The notes under the pieces are model-generated. The model saw only the letters and a program-made list of their open reading frames with translations. It did not search any database and was not told the origin of the DNA. The position numbers were made by a program, and so were the translations under genes. Source: Phaeosaccion multiseriatum (taxonomy: Eukaryota > Ochrophyta, other classes). From it: a stretch of 64,000 nucleotides of DNA. Shown here in pieces: positions 41,384-52,082 of this stretch (its first letter is position 1; each line of letters starts with the position of its first letter). The stretch is from positions 248,001-312,000 of the forward strand of contig OZ218954.1 of the NCBI GenBank assembly GCA_965112735.1, given 5' to 3'.

Positions 41384-44300
41384 AGGTACAGTTTTAGTTC
41401 CAGTTGGTCACTTTCTAGGTTCAGCTCGTTCAGTTTCAGGGGGTTGTTATTCAGTTTCAGGTTCAGTGTGAGTTTGTTGACCTCAATCGATCATAATGGC
41501 GATGGCGAGTACCTTGGTGGACATGTTGTAATACTGGATGGCTTGACCATATGCTCCTGTGAGTGTGTGTGTGGAGGGAGGGAGAGAGGGAGGGAGGGAG
41601 GAAGGGAGGGAGCGAGGGAGGGAAGGAGCGAGGGAGGGAAGGAGGGGAGCGAAGGGAGGGAAGGGATAGGGTGGGGGAGGAGGAGGTTAGGAGAGGAAAC
41701 AGAGAAAAGGATGGGAGAGGGGAGAGAGTGGAGGGGAGGGGATAGGAGGGGAGAGGCGAGAAGAGGAGAGGAGGAGAGAAGAGGAGAGGAGAGAAGAGGG
41801 GAGAGAAGAGGAGAGCAGAGGAGAGGAGAAGAGGGAGAAGAGAAGAGGAGAGAGAGAGGAGAGGAGAGGAGAGAAGAGAAGAGAAGAGAGGAGGAGAGGA
41901 GGGAAGGGGAGAGGCGAGAAGGGGAGGGAGGAGAGGAGAGGACAGGAGAGGAGAGGAGAGGAGAGGAGAGGAGAGGAGAGGAGAGGAGAGAAGAGGAGAG
42001 GAGAGGAGAGAAGAGGAGAGGAGAGAAGAGGAGAGGAGAGAAGAGGAGAGAAGAGAAGAGGAGAGAAGAGAGGAGGAGAGGAGGGAAGGGGAGAGGCGAG
42101 AAGGGGAGGGAGGAGAGGAGAGGAGAGGAGAGGAGAGGAGAGGAGAGGAGAGGAGAGGAGAGGAGAGGAGAGGAGAGAAGAGGAGAGGAGAGGAGAGGAG
42201 AGGAGAGGAGAGGAGAGGAGAGGAGAGGAGAGGAGAGGAGAGGAGAGAAGAGGAGAGAAGAGAGGAGGAGAGGAGGGAAGGGGAGAGGCGAGAAGGGGAG
42301 GGAGGAGAGGAGAGGAGAGGAGAGGAGAGGAGAGGAGAGGAGAGGAGAGGAGAGGAGAGGAGAGGAGAGGAGAGGAGAGGAGAGGAGAGGAGAGGAGAGG
42401 AGAGGAGAGAAGAGGAGAGAAGAGAGGAGGAGAGGAGGGAAGGGGAGAGGCGAGAAGGGGAGGGAGGAGAGGAGAGGAGAGGAGAGAAGAGGAGAGGAGA
42501 GGAGAGGAGAGGAGAGGAGAGAAGAGGAGAGAAGAGAGGAGGAGAGGAGGGAAGGGGAGAGGCGAGAAGGGGAGGGAGGAGAGGAGAGGAGAGGAGAGGA
42601 GAGAAGAGGAGAGGAGAGGAGAGGAGAGGAAAGGAGAGGAGAGGAGAGGAGAGAAGAGGAGAGAAGAGAGGAGGAGAGGAGGGAAGGGGAGAGGCGAGAA
42701 GGGGAGGGAGGAGAGGAGAGGAGAGAAGAGGAGAGAAGAGGAGAGGAGAGGAGAGGAGAGGAGAGGGAAAGAGTGGAGAGGAGGAGAGAGCCGTGGGACA
42801 GACCGCAAAAACAACTCAGACCATGGGAATGAAAAGAGGGCAGGGATGGCAGGGGATGGCAGGGGATGGAGAGGTACGCACGCCATCGGAGAAGGGCACA
42901 TCGCAGCAGCCTGCCTCTTGTCCCCGAGGGGGGAGGGCCGCACCCACACCCAACCACCCACCGTCTCTTCCTTTCTACCCCCTCCCTCTATCCCTCCCCT
43001 TCTCCCTGCCTCCCTCACTCACTCACTCACTCACTCACTCACTCACTCACTCACCCGCCTGTACCGCGCACAGCAGCCGCTGCGGAAGATCGAAGAGGAA
43101 GCCCAAGCGCTGTGGATGGCAGTGGATGGGCAGGGGATGGATGGCAGTGGATGGGCAGAAGGGACGGGAGGGGGATGACAAGGGATGGTAGGAGGTGGCA
43201 GGGATGACAGGGGATGGTAGGAGATGGTAGGGGATGGTAGGGGATGGCAGGAGATGGCAGGGTATGGCAGGGTATGGCAGGGGATGGTAGGGGATGGCAG
43301 GGGATGGCAGGGGATGGTAGGGGATGGTAGGGGATGGTAGGGGATGGCAGGGGATGGCAGGGCATGGCAGGGGATGGCAGGGGATGGCAGGGGATGGTAG
43401 GGGATGAGCAGAGGATCGTAGGGGATGAGCAGAGGATGGCAGGGGATGGCAAGGGGATGAGCAGAGGATGGCAGGGGATGGCAGGGGATGGTAGGGGATG
43501 GCAGGGGATGGCAGGGGATAGCAGGGGGTGGCAGGGGATGGTAGGGGATGGCAGGGGATGGCCAGGGGGTGGCAGTAGATGGATGGCAGTGGATGGCAGC
43601 GCAAGTAACTCACCTGAAGGAGGCGTCGCACTCTTACGAGCTTGTCGAGGCGGTGCCGCTTGCCAGACAGGCGGGAGTGGATCAGTGTGCTGTTGGAGGA
43701 CATCTACAGCAGGTGGTGATACAGAGGGAGGGAGGGGAGGGAGGGGAGGAAGGGGAGGGCGGGCGGGAGGGAGGGAGGGAGGAAGTGAGTGAGTGAGTGA
43801 GCGAGTGAGTGAGTGAGTGAGGGAGGGAGCGAGTGAGTGAGTGAGGGAGGGGGAGAGGGAGGGAGGGAGGGAGGGAGGGAGGGAGGGAGAAAGAGAGAGA
43901 AGAGAGAATGGTTCGGGTACGGGGGTTAAGACGATAACGTTCCTTTAATTCAGGTGGGTGGGTCGGGTTCACGAGGGTTAACGTCGGGGAAACGACTAAT
44001 ATTAATTCAGCGAGAAGGGCTTGAGTAGGATGAAGCAAGTGTAACCGTGAGATCGCATACCGTTACCCATATACCCATCCCCCCCCCTTTCCCCTTTCCC
44101 ATATGCCCTATACCCATATGCCCTATACCCGTATACCCTATACCCATATGCCCTATACCCATATGCCCTATACCCATATGCCCTATACCCATATGCCCTA
44201 TACCCATATGCTCTATACCCATATGCCCTATACCCATATGCCCTATACCCATATGCCCTATACCCATACGCCCTATACCCGTATGCCCTATACCCACATG

Positions 44301-46703
44301 CCCTATACCCATATACCCTATACGGCCTAACCCATATGCCCTATACCCATATGCCCGTACCTGGTCCATCTTGCCCACGAGGGAGTCCATCTCTGTCTCC
44401 ATCGCGTCGACGTTCTGCGCAGGACAAGGCAAGAGGGGTATAAGTCAGTGAAAGAGGGGGGAGAGAGAGGAAGGACGTCAACGTTCGTTCTGTCCAAGGA
44501 ACTACAAGAGGGGGGGGGGGAGCAAGCACGTAAGTATGAAAAGTATGTACGTAAGTAGGTACGTAAGTAGGTAAGTCAGTAAGCCCTCTAATGTACGGTC
44601 AGTATAATAGCACCTGCTTCATCTTGCGGATGGTGTCGGTGGCGCTGATGAATTTGTTGTAATTCTCGTACACGAGCATCTGCATGTCCCCATCCAGCTT
44701 CTTCACAGAGTGCACCTGTACGTGTTGGTGATTCGGAGGTTAGGAGGGGTTTGTTTGTTTGACTGATCGGACTGGTGCATACAGCAGGCAGGAGGCTCTC
44801 GGGGGGTCTTCTCGAATCCACCCACTCACTTATGCACTCACTCACTCTACTCCCTCACTCACTCACTCACTCACTCACTCACTCACATACTCACTGACTG
44901 ACTGACTGACTCATTCACTCACCCACTCACTCACTAATTCACTCACTCGCTCACTCACTCACTCCCTCACTCACCTCTCACTCACTCACTCACCCACTCA
45001 CTCACTCACTCACTCACTCACTCACTCACTCACTCACTCACTCACCTCTCACTCACTCACTCACTCACTCACTCACATACTCACTGACTGACTCACTGAC
45101 TCACTCACTCACTCACCCACTCACTCACTCACTCACTCACTCACATCACTCACTCACCTCTCACTCACTCACTCACTCACTCACTTGCTACATCACTCAG
45201 TACCTCAATCACGCACTGCACCACGGCCTCACCCACTCACTCACTCACTCACTCACTCACTCACTCACTCACTCACCCACTCCACCTCCATCCCCTCTAC
45301 TTCCGCCCTACCACGTGACACAGGTCCTGACACCGAATATCACTCAGTCCTGACACCGAATATCACTCAGTCCTGACACCGAATATCACTCAGTCCTGAC
45401 ACCGAATATCACTCAGTCCTGACACCCCGCCACTAACCATGTCATCGTTGGTCTGCAGGAGCGTGTCCAGCTTTTTGTCCCTGAGCATGCCTCCAACGAA
45501 GACGTTTGCGTCAAACGCGGCGCTGTCCAGGTCAGTAACGCTCCCGGCGGAGCTTTGATTGTTGTTGGCAGCGCCTGGATGGATGGATGTCGCATTGGGT
45601 TGGGGGGGGGGGGGGAGGGAGGGAGGGAGGGAGAGGGGAGGGTGGGAGGGAGGGAGGGAGGGAGGGAGGGATGCAGGAAGGGAGGGAGGGAGGGAGGGAA
45701 AGAATGAGGCAATGGGTGCGGCGGGGGTTGGGAGAGGAGGGGATGGCAGTGGATGGCAGAGGGTGGGGAGGGAAGGGGAGTAGATGGCTTGTCGTAAGGA
45801 TTGTCCGTATCGATCACATCGACATCGGCAATATCGATCACATCGACATCGGCAAAAGCGATATCGAAATGCACTCCTTCCTCTCTCCCATTGCCACGTT
45901 CTTCCCCTCCTACTCCCTCCCTCTCTCTTCCTCCGTCCACGCCTCTCCCTCCTTCCACCCGCCTCTCCCCCCCCCCCCCTTCTCTTACCTCCTCCTCCCC
46001 CTCCTGCTCCCCCCGCTGCAGTACCGTAGAAGCTCGCTAGAAGGGCAGACATGTGACCTCCGTCCGTACCACCTCCGTCCTCCTCAGAGTCGTCCCCATC
46101 GCTGTAGTCACTGTACGAGCTGTGGAAGCCAGTCGAGTGGATGGCAGTGGATGAAAGTCGATAGCAGGAGGAGGACGAGGAGGAGGAGCAGCGGGAGGAG
46201 GAGTGGGAAGAAGCGGTGAAGTTTGAGTGGGGAAGGTGAACCGAGCGAAAGAGGCTAGGCACAGCGGAGTGGCATGGGAGGAGAGAGAGTGCTGGGGTGG
46301 AGAACAAAGAGAGGGGTGACTGACGTAGGAGGTGTGCGAGGTTGTGGTGTGCATATCAAAGAAGGGGTATATGAAAAGTCGTTAGTTAGGGAGGAGGGCC
46401 TTTGATGAGAGAAGGACAAGGGAAGGAGGAGAATAACATGGAACAGGAAAGAAGGAGGGGAAAGTGCCTGAGCCTCATCAGGTAACGACAAAAGGGGCTG
46501 CAAAACACAGACAAGACCTACAGACAGCCCCTAGGAGGAGGGAAGGACCAGCGGAGAGCAAAGAGCCTGTGTTGGTAATCCATGGCCCTTCCTCACGCTC
46601 ACCTTACGCTTCGCTTGATCGGCTGCTGCTGCTGCTGCTGTTTCTTCTCCTCCTGCTTCTGCCTCTCCCCCTCCTGCTTCTGCTTCTCCTCCTGCGGCTG
46701 CAT
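35390..46703 (-). CDS. VPS51: Vps51 homologue, subunit of the GARP/EARP tethering complex
   Basis: Twenty exons on the minus strand: 46703-46603, 46119-45989, 45574-45438, 44715-44614, 44414-44361, 43703-43614, 43109-43055, 41556-41513, 41338-41258, 40935-40804, 40605-40492, 40337-39971, 39627-39557, 39347-39228, 39029-38911, 38536-38322, 37678-37611, 37526-37284, 36741-35947, 35569-35390. They sum to exactly 1,073 codons. The short first exon ([10 protein letters not shown], Gln/Glu-rich) was found by phase and donor match. Family landmarks: acidic Ser-rich start then [72 protein letters not shown]; and the C-terminal [10 protein letters not shown]...[13 protein letters not shown]. Vps51 joins Vps52-54 (GARP) or syndetin (EARP) to tether endosome-derived vesicles. 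Exon 12 carries a long Gly/Glu insert and exon 19 has in-frame VGDT repeats absent from the usual family. Introns hold large minisatellites. Confidence 0.92.
37690..38060. repeat. GAGGGAG-type minisatellite
   Basis: Purine-only repeats with a ~66-bp higher-order unit marked by GGCGAGGGAAGAGAGGAAG, in a Vps51 intron. Confidence 0.88.
38140..38232. repeat. (CAA)n array
   Basis: CAACAA triplets with CCACAA variants in the same Vps51 intron as the GAGGGAG minisatellite. Confidence 0.9.
40965..41102. repeat. (GAG)n array ending in a G run
   Basis: GGA triplets followed by a poly-G run in a Vps51 intron. Confidence 0.9.
41730..42780. repeat. ~1 kb (GGAGA)n purine satellite
   Basis: GGAGA pentamers with AGAAGA variants; a recurrent block GGGAAGGGGAGAGGCGAGAA marks a higher-order unit present at least six times. 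It lies in a Vps51 intron and is almost entirely purine on the plus strand. Confidence 0.93.
43175..43600. repeat. GGGATGGCAG/GGGATGGTAG decamer array
   Basis: About 400 bp of the dispersed decamer in its GGGATGGYAG form, with two GGATGAGCAGA variants, in a Vps51 intron. Confidence 0.92.
44090..44352. repeat. 15-bp minisatellite CCCATATGCCCTATA
   Basis: About seventeen head-to-tail units containing the CATATG palindrome, in a Vps51 intron. The unit overlaps the dispersed word CCATATGCC seen near many exons. Confidence 0.93.
44825..45290. repeat. (ACTC)n array
   Basis: CACT tetramers with CTGACTGA blocks in a Vps51 intron; followed by four 23-bp TCCTGACACCGAATATCACT units (45322-45425). Confidence 0.92.
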
Positions 46704-46865
46704 CTCCGATCAGCAGGGATTAGACAGATTCGGCGCTTGGAAGGAATGGAGCGTCGCCAGTTGTGAGTGATGACGAACTGAAACTGCGATCAACGAAGGA
46801 CCGATCTGTGTAATCACAATTAATACCACAAGAGGAAAGATACAAGACACTCATAGGGTTAAACC
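46704..46865. promoter_or_regulatory. 162-bp bidirectional promoter region (Vps51 / sulfotransferase)
   Basis: The region between two divergent ATGs. It is AT-richer than its surroundings and free of the dispersed repeats, as expected for a constrained regulatory segment. Confidence 0.55.
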
Positions 46866-49800
46866 ATGGGTTGGACATGTTCTCTTCCCGTCGTAGTGCT
46901 GGCTTCTCTCCTGCTGCTTGTGCTGCTGCTGGCGCCGTCCAGCGTCTACACAAACAGCAGTGAGCACCCAGGAGGAGGAACAGCTGCAGCAGCAGGAGCA
47001 GCAGGAGTAGGAGCGGCAGAAACTCTTGGAGGAAAAGATGCAGCAGCTAGAATGAACCTAGAGCGGGAAGGTACGGCCCCAGAAGAGACCGAGACGTCTG
47101 CTTTCTGTTAGAAGTGTATATTAGGCACAGCACCATCCCCGCCACACCCCTCTGATCTCGTTGCTATGAAGCATGAGCACTGAGCGGTCCTCAACTCGGC
47201 TTGAGGCCTGGGGCATGAGAGTACCTCTTCCCTCCCCTCCCCCCCCCCCCCTCTCTCTCTGTGTGTGTGTGTGTGTGAATTTGTGTCTGTGATGCCTGTG
47301 TCCGCCGACTGACCCTCTCCCTCTCTTGTCTTCCCCTCTCTTTTATCGCCGGCGATTCCCTTCAGCACCAAACAAGCAGAGACCGTTGACGAAAGGGTCA
47401 GAGAGAGAACAACCGAGCGACAGCAGAGAGCAGCGACGGAGAGTAGTGATAATAGAGAGAGGTGAAGGAGGAGAGAGAGAGGGAGATAGAGATCAAGAGA
47501 GAGGGAGAAGTCAAGAGGAAGAGAGAGAGGGGCAGAGAGCGTTGGGAGGGTGGAACATCGAACAGCAGGGGCGGCAACTGCCCGCGGAGACCAGTGGCGA
47601 AGTGGACTTTACAGCCCCCGAAGGCAAGGGGTGGAGGCCTAATTCTGTAACCGGCCTGAAGTGTGACGGGGATCACTGCGACGCCCTTCTCAGGTGGGTG
47701 GGTAGAGGGTGGTGGAGTAGAGGGTGATGGAGGGGGGGGAAGAGAGGGGAGAGGTGGAGGGGGGGGGAGGGCAGAAGGGTAGAGGGGAGTAGAGAGTATG
47801 GCGTGTTCGGGATAAGGGTATAATGTACTATACGGTATAGGGTATGGGGTACATACGGATACTTCGTGCTCTGTGGTATGCTCCTCTTGCCTCCTCCCAT
47901 CCACTACCATCCCTCCCTTACTCCGTCCCATCCACTGCCATCCCTCCCTTGCTTCCTCCCATGCACTGCCATCCCTCCCTTGCTTCTCCTATCCACTGTC
48001 GTCCCTCTTTTGCTCCGTCCCATCCACTGCCATCCCTCCTTCGCCAACACTGCCTCTTATTCCTCTCGGTGGTGGCTCACCAAATGCCCCCCCTCTCTCT
48101 TCCCCTCCTTCACCCTTGTCTGTCCCTCCCTCCCTCCCTTCCTCTCGCTCTCGTCTCTCTGACTCTCTCTCCTGCCCTCCCTCCCTCCCTCCCTCCCTCC
48201 CTCCCTCCCTCCCTCCCTCCCTCCCTCCCTCCCTCCCTCCCTCCCTCCCTCCCTCCCTCCCTCCCTCCCTCCCTCCCTCTCTCTCTCTCTCTCCCATCCC
48301 TCCGTCTCTCCTTCCCTCTCTGCATCCCTCCCTCCCTCTCTTCCTTCCCTTCGTCGCGGCCACCCACGCGTATGCCTCTTGTCACCATCAACATCGATAT
48401 GGACTATCGATACCATCGATATGGACTATCGATACCATCAATATCGACCATCGATACCATCAATATCGACCATCGATACCATCGATACCATCAATGTCGA
48501 TGTCAATGTCGATCAGATTCTGTCTCATCGACCTCGAAACGTACCAAGCAGAGCCGTGGAAGTGGCCGCTCGAGGTGATGCTCGAGAAGATGGTACGTCA
48601 AGCTTACATGAGATTATATAAGGGGATGATATGAAAGAGGAAAGCATAGGGTAGAGGTACATGGGTAGAGAGAGGTGTATAGGTGGAGAGGAGGGGGATG
48701 GCAGCGGATGGAGTGGGATCGGGAGGGAGGGATACAAGGTTACATGAGATTACGTATGGCATGATATGATGTAGGAAAGCATAGGGTAGAGGTATATTAA
48801 GGGGGATAGGTGGAGAGGAGGGGGATGGCAGCGGATGGAGGGGGGTTGGGAGGGAGCGAGTTCTCCCCACTCCGTCCCCACTCTGGCCCCTCCCCATCCA
48901 CTGCCATCCCTCTCTCCTCCCCATCCGTCGAAGTGCAGTGCCATTGACATCCCGTGGCCCCATACGCCTCTACATTACTTCCCCTCCTCATCCTCCCCAT
49001 CCACTGCCATCCACTCTCTCCTCCCCATCAGTCCAAGTGCGGCTCCAAAGGCGTCCCCTCCCTGGTGTACAAGCTTAGCACTCTACGAGCCTACATGAAG
49101 AACCATCCACAGGCATTCCAGGCCGCCCCCTCGGGCTTCATCTTCCACCACACGCGTTGTGGCTCCACGCTAGCGGCCAACATGCTCGGTAAGTCAGTTG
49201 TGAGTTGTGAGTGGATGGAGAGGGGTAGTGGAGAGGCATATGGGGAGGATGGCATTCACTTCTCTCTTGAGGTTTGTTGCTGAATGCCCCAATGAACAAA
49301 TGGCAATGGGTTGGCAACAAATGGCAATGGGTTGGCAACGAATGGCAACGGGTTGGCAACAAATGGCAATGGATGGTAACGCTCTGTCTTTCCTCTCTTT
49401 CCTCTCTCCCCTCTCTCTCTCTCCTCTCTCCATCTCTCTCTCTCTCTCTCTCCTCTCTCCATCTCTCTCCCTCTTCGCCTCGGCTCTCTCTCCTCTCCCT
49501 TTTTCTCTCTCGGATGGCAATGGAACGGATGGCATTGGATGGCGAATGGAAATCGATGGCAGCTCACGTGCCCACGAACCTCGTCATGAGCGAGGCGTCC
49601 ATCGCAAGCACGGTACTGAAAGACGCACCCACCGGGGTCAGTGCCGAGCAGCGGAGGAGCTTTATCAAAGACGTGTATCGCCTAATGGCACCCACCTCTC
49701 AGGTTAGTCAAGTGTTAATGACTTACTAGGGAGGGTGTCTTTGTCTTTGACTTGCTATTGGTTGGAAACAGAGAGGAGAAGGAGAAGAGAGGGGGGAGGA

Positions 49801-51744
49801 GAGGGGAGAGGAGAGAGAAGAGGGTACCGGAGGAGAGAGGAGAGGGGAGAGAGGGGAGGAGAGGAGAGCGGAGAGGGTACCAGAGGAGGAGAGGAGAGAG
49901 GAGAGGGGAAAGGACATGAGCGAAGAGGGTACCAGAGGAGCGGTCCTTGCCAGCCCAGAATCTTGCCAGCGTTGATGCGAGGATCGCTGTGGATGGTCTC
50001 TTCGTTGTGTTGGAATGGGCAGGCAAGGGGGGGCAGGGGGCCATCCATCAGCTTTTAGTAGGGTAGGGTCCTTCTCGACAATCCATGGACTCATTAACCA
50101 CCTCACTTGTTCACTCACTCCCTCGCTGTCCTGATGCGCGCTCACTGTCCTGACACTCCCTCACTGTCCTGACACTTTGACACACCCACCGACTCTCACT
50201 TACAGACTCACCCCTCACTCACTGTCCTGACACCCCGTGCTCCATCCACTACCATCCACTACCATCCACTACCATCCACTACCATCCACCCCGCCACCCT
50301 GACAGGGACACACGCACGCCTTCTTCAAGTTCCAGTCAGCCAAAGACATTGATACGGTTACAGAAATTTTCCCCTCCACCCCCTGGGTATACCTCTTCCG
50401 TAACAGCACTGAAGTGTTGGTCAGCAACCTCAAGGGGGCATGGGGCAAGAAGGTACGTAATATTCCGTAACATTCCGTAGGATTGTATATAATGTCGTCG
50501 TCCCCCGCCCCCTCCACCACCCGTCCCATCATACCAAAGCCTACACCCCTGACTGACTGACACCAAGTACTGACTGACTGACTGACTGACTGACTGACTG
50601 ACTGACACCAAGTACTGACTGACTGACTGACTGACTGACTGACACCAAGTACTGACTGACTGACTGGCCGACTGAGTGGACTGGCTCCCTGACAGCAAAT
50701 GCTCTCTCCTCTCTGCCCATATACATCTACCCGCCTCGTTCTGATCTGCTCCTTTGCTACTCTGGCCACCTCACCTCAAACCTCACTCAAACTCAAACTC
50801 AATCTCTTGTTTATCCTTACGTAATGATTACGTATTCAGGAAATCCTGGAGAAGGAGAAGGAGCAAGGCTTGTCTCCCGCATCCCCGGGGGGGAGGGAGG
50901 TAGCCAAGAGGATGAAGGGGGGGTCAGGACGGCGCTTCATTGCCCCCTGTCTCACAGGACACGGAGCTAGAGACCTGCGGGATGGTAGTGGAGGGGGGAG
51001 AAGGATGGCAGTGGATGGAGGGAGCGGGCCGGAGAGGCAGTGCTCCAATTTCCTAACCGCCATGAATAGGAAGGCGCTGAGTGCCTTTAAACGGCAGCCA
51101 GAGAGGGGCATGTTGGTGGAATACTCGAATATGCCAGCTGTGATGATCGAGTATATCGTGCCCATACACTTTGGGATGGCAGAGGAGGGGCTCATGGAGC
51201 AGCAAAAGCAGTACTTGGTGTCAGCGAGTGAGGTGTACAGTAAGTCAATGGGGCGGGAGGAAGGGCCTGCCTTTGCGCAAGGGGATGACAAGGGCTACAA
51301 GGAAAGGTACGAAACAGTTACATAAGATTACGTAAGAGAATGCGTGTGCGCTCTCTCCCTGTGCACGCCCTTTCTCCTTCTCCCCGCCCTCTCTCTCTCC
51401 CTCTCCTCTTCTCCCTTGTATCTGTTCACCTCCCTCCATTCCTCCCCTCTCTGTGTGTACATCATGTATCCCCTGTTGCCCCCCAACCCTTTCCGTCCAT
51501 TTGCTCTTCTCTCTCCCTCCCCCCCCTCCCTCCCCTCCCTCCCTCCCTCCCTCCCTCCCTCCCTCCCTCCCTCCCTCCCTCCCTCCCTCCCTCCCTCCCT
51601 CCCTCCCTCCCTCCCTCCCTCCCTCCCTCCAGCTTCATTGATGAAGCAATGCGCAGGGCAGTAACGCCTTCTGATGTGGACCTTTTCAATGTGCTTAAGG
51701 GTCATCAAAAGTGGACCAAAGAGGGTGGTGTGGCACAGCCCTAA
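46866..51744 (+). CDS. Sulfotransferase-family protein with N-terminal signal/anchor
   Basis: Exons: 46866-47070, 47366-47693, 48517-48592, 49032-49188, 49563-49702, 50306-50452, 50840-51306, 51633-51744; 543 aa, all phases consistent. It starts MGWTCSLPVVVLASLLLL, a hydrophobic signal peptide or type II anchor, followed by an Ala/Gly and Glu/Arg-rich stalk. The catalytic part shows a P-loop-like 5'-phosphosulfate motif HHTRCGSTLAANML, then MSEASIASTVL, and a 3'-phosphate motif PWVYLFRNSTEVLVSNLK with the Arg and Ser that contact PAPS in this family. A Golgi-type enzyme sulfating a carbohydrate or other acceptor is likely, but the substrate cannot be told. Exon 7 contains RRMAVDGG coded by a copy of the intronic GGATGGCAGT decamer, so repeat material has entered the reading frame. 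The ATG is 162 bp from that of the divergent Vps51 gene. Confidence 0.85.
48160..48290. repeat. (CCCT)n intronic array
   Basis: Pure CCCT array in intron 2 of the sulfotransferase gene, followed downstream by ATCGATACCATCGATAT repeats (48385-48515). Confidence 0.92.
50530..50680. repeat. (ACTG)n array with ACACCAAGT spacers
   Basis: Blocks of GACT separated by three copies of GACACCAAGTACTGACTGAC in a sulfotransferase intron. Confidence 0.9.
51525..51630. repeat. (CCCT)n array at a splice acceptor
   Basis: Runs straight into the AG of the last sulfotransferase exon, so the tetramer array is itself the polypyrimidine tract. Confidence 0.92.
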
Positions 51745-52082
51745 TCGATTTATCGACGTCGACTTTCGCCCCGGATATCGAGGTCAATTTTTGAGACACG
51801 AGCTGATATCTACTTTTGGAAAAAGATCGAGGCCCGGTACGTGTGTCAGAAGGTGTTGTGTGCTTCACAAGACAGCGCCTAAAGGCTTTAGACGCCTTGG
51901 CTCATACTTGTGCTTGAAGACGCCTTGGCTGATGCTTGTGCTGTGAGGTGTCGCAACACCGCATCTGCAGCATTGAAGCATGTAAGCAATGCAATGCTTT
52001 TTAAGCCCAATTTCAACAGATTATATCCCAGAGGCTCTCGAAGAGAGAAAGAGAGAGAGAGACAGAGAGAGAGAGAGTCCAA

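Noticed and set aside
41294-43018. Long EERRGEERR and SSPLLSSPL frames
   Set aside because: By-products of the GGAGA satellite within a Vps51 intron.
46121-46307. Extension of Vps51 exon 2 upstream as the N-terminus
   Set aside because: The frame starts at TTG, not ATG, and contains intron-type CCATCCACTGCCATCC; a proper ATG exon with matching phase was found at 46703-46603.
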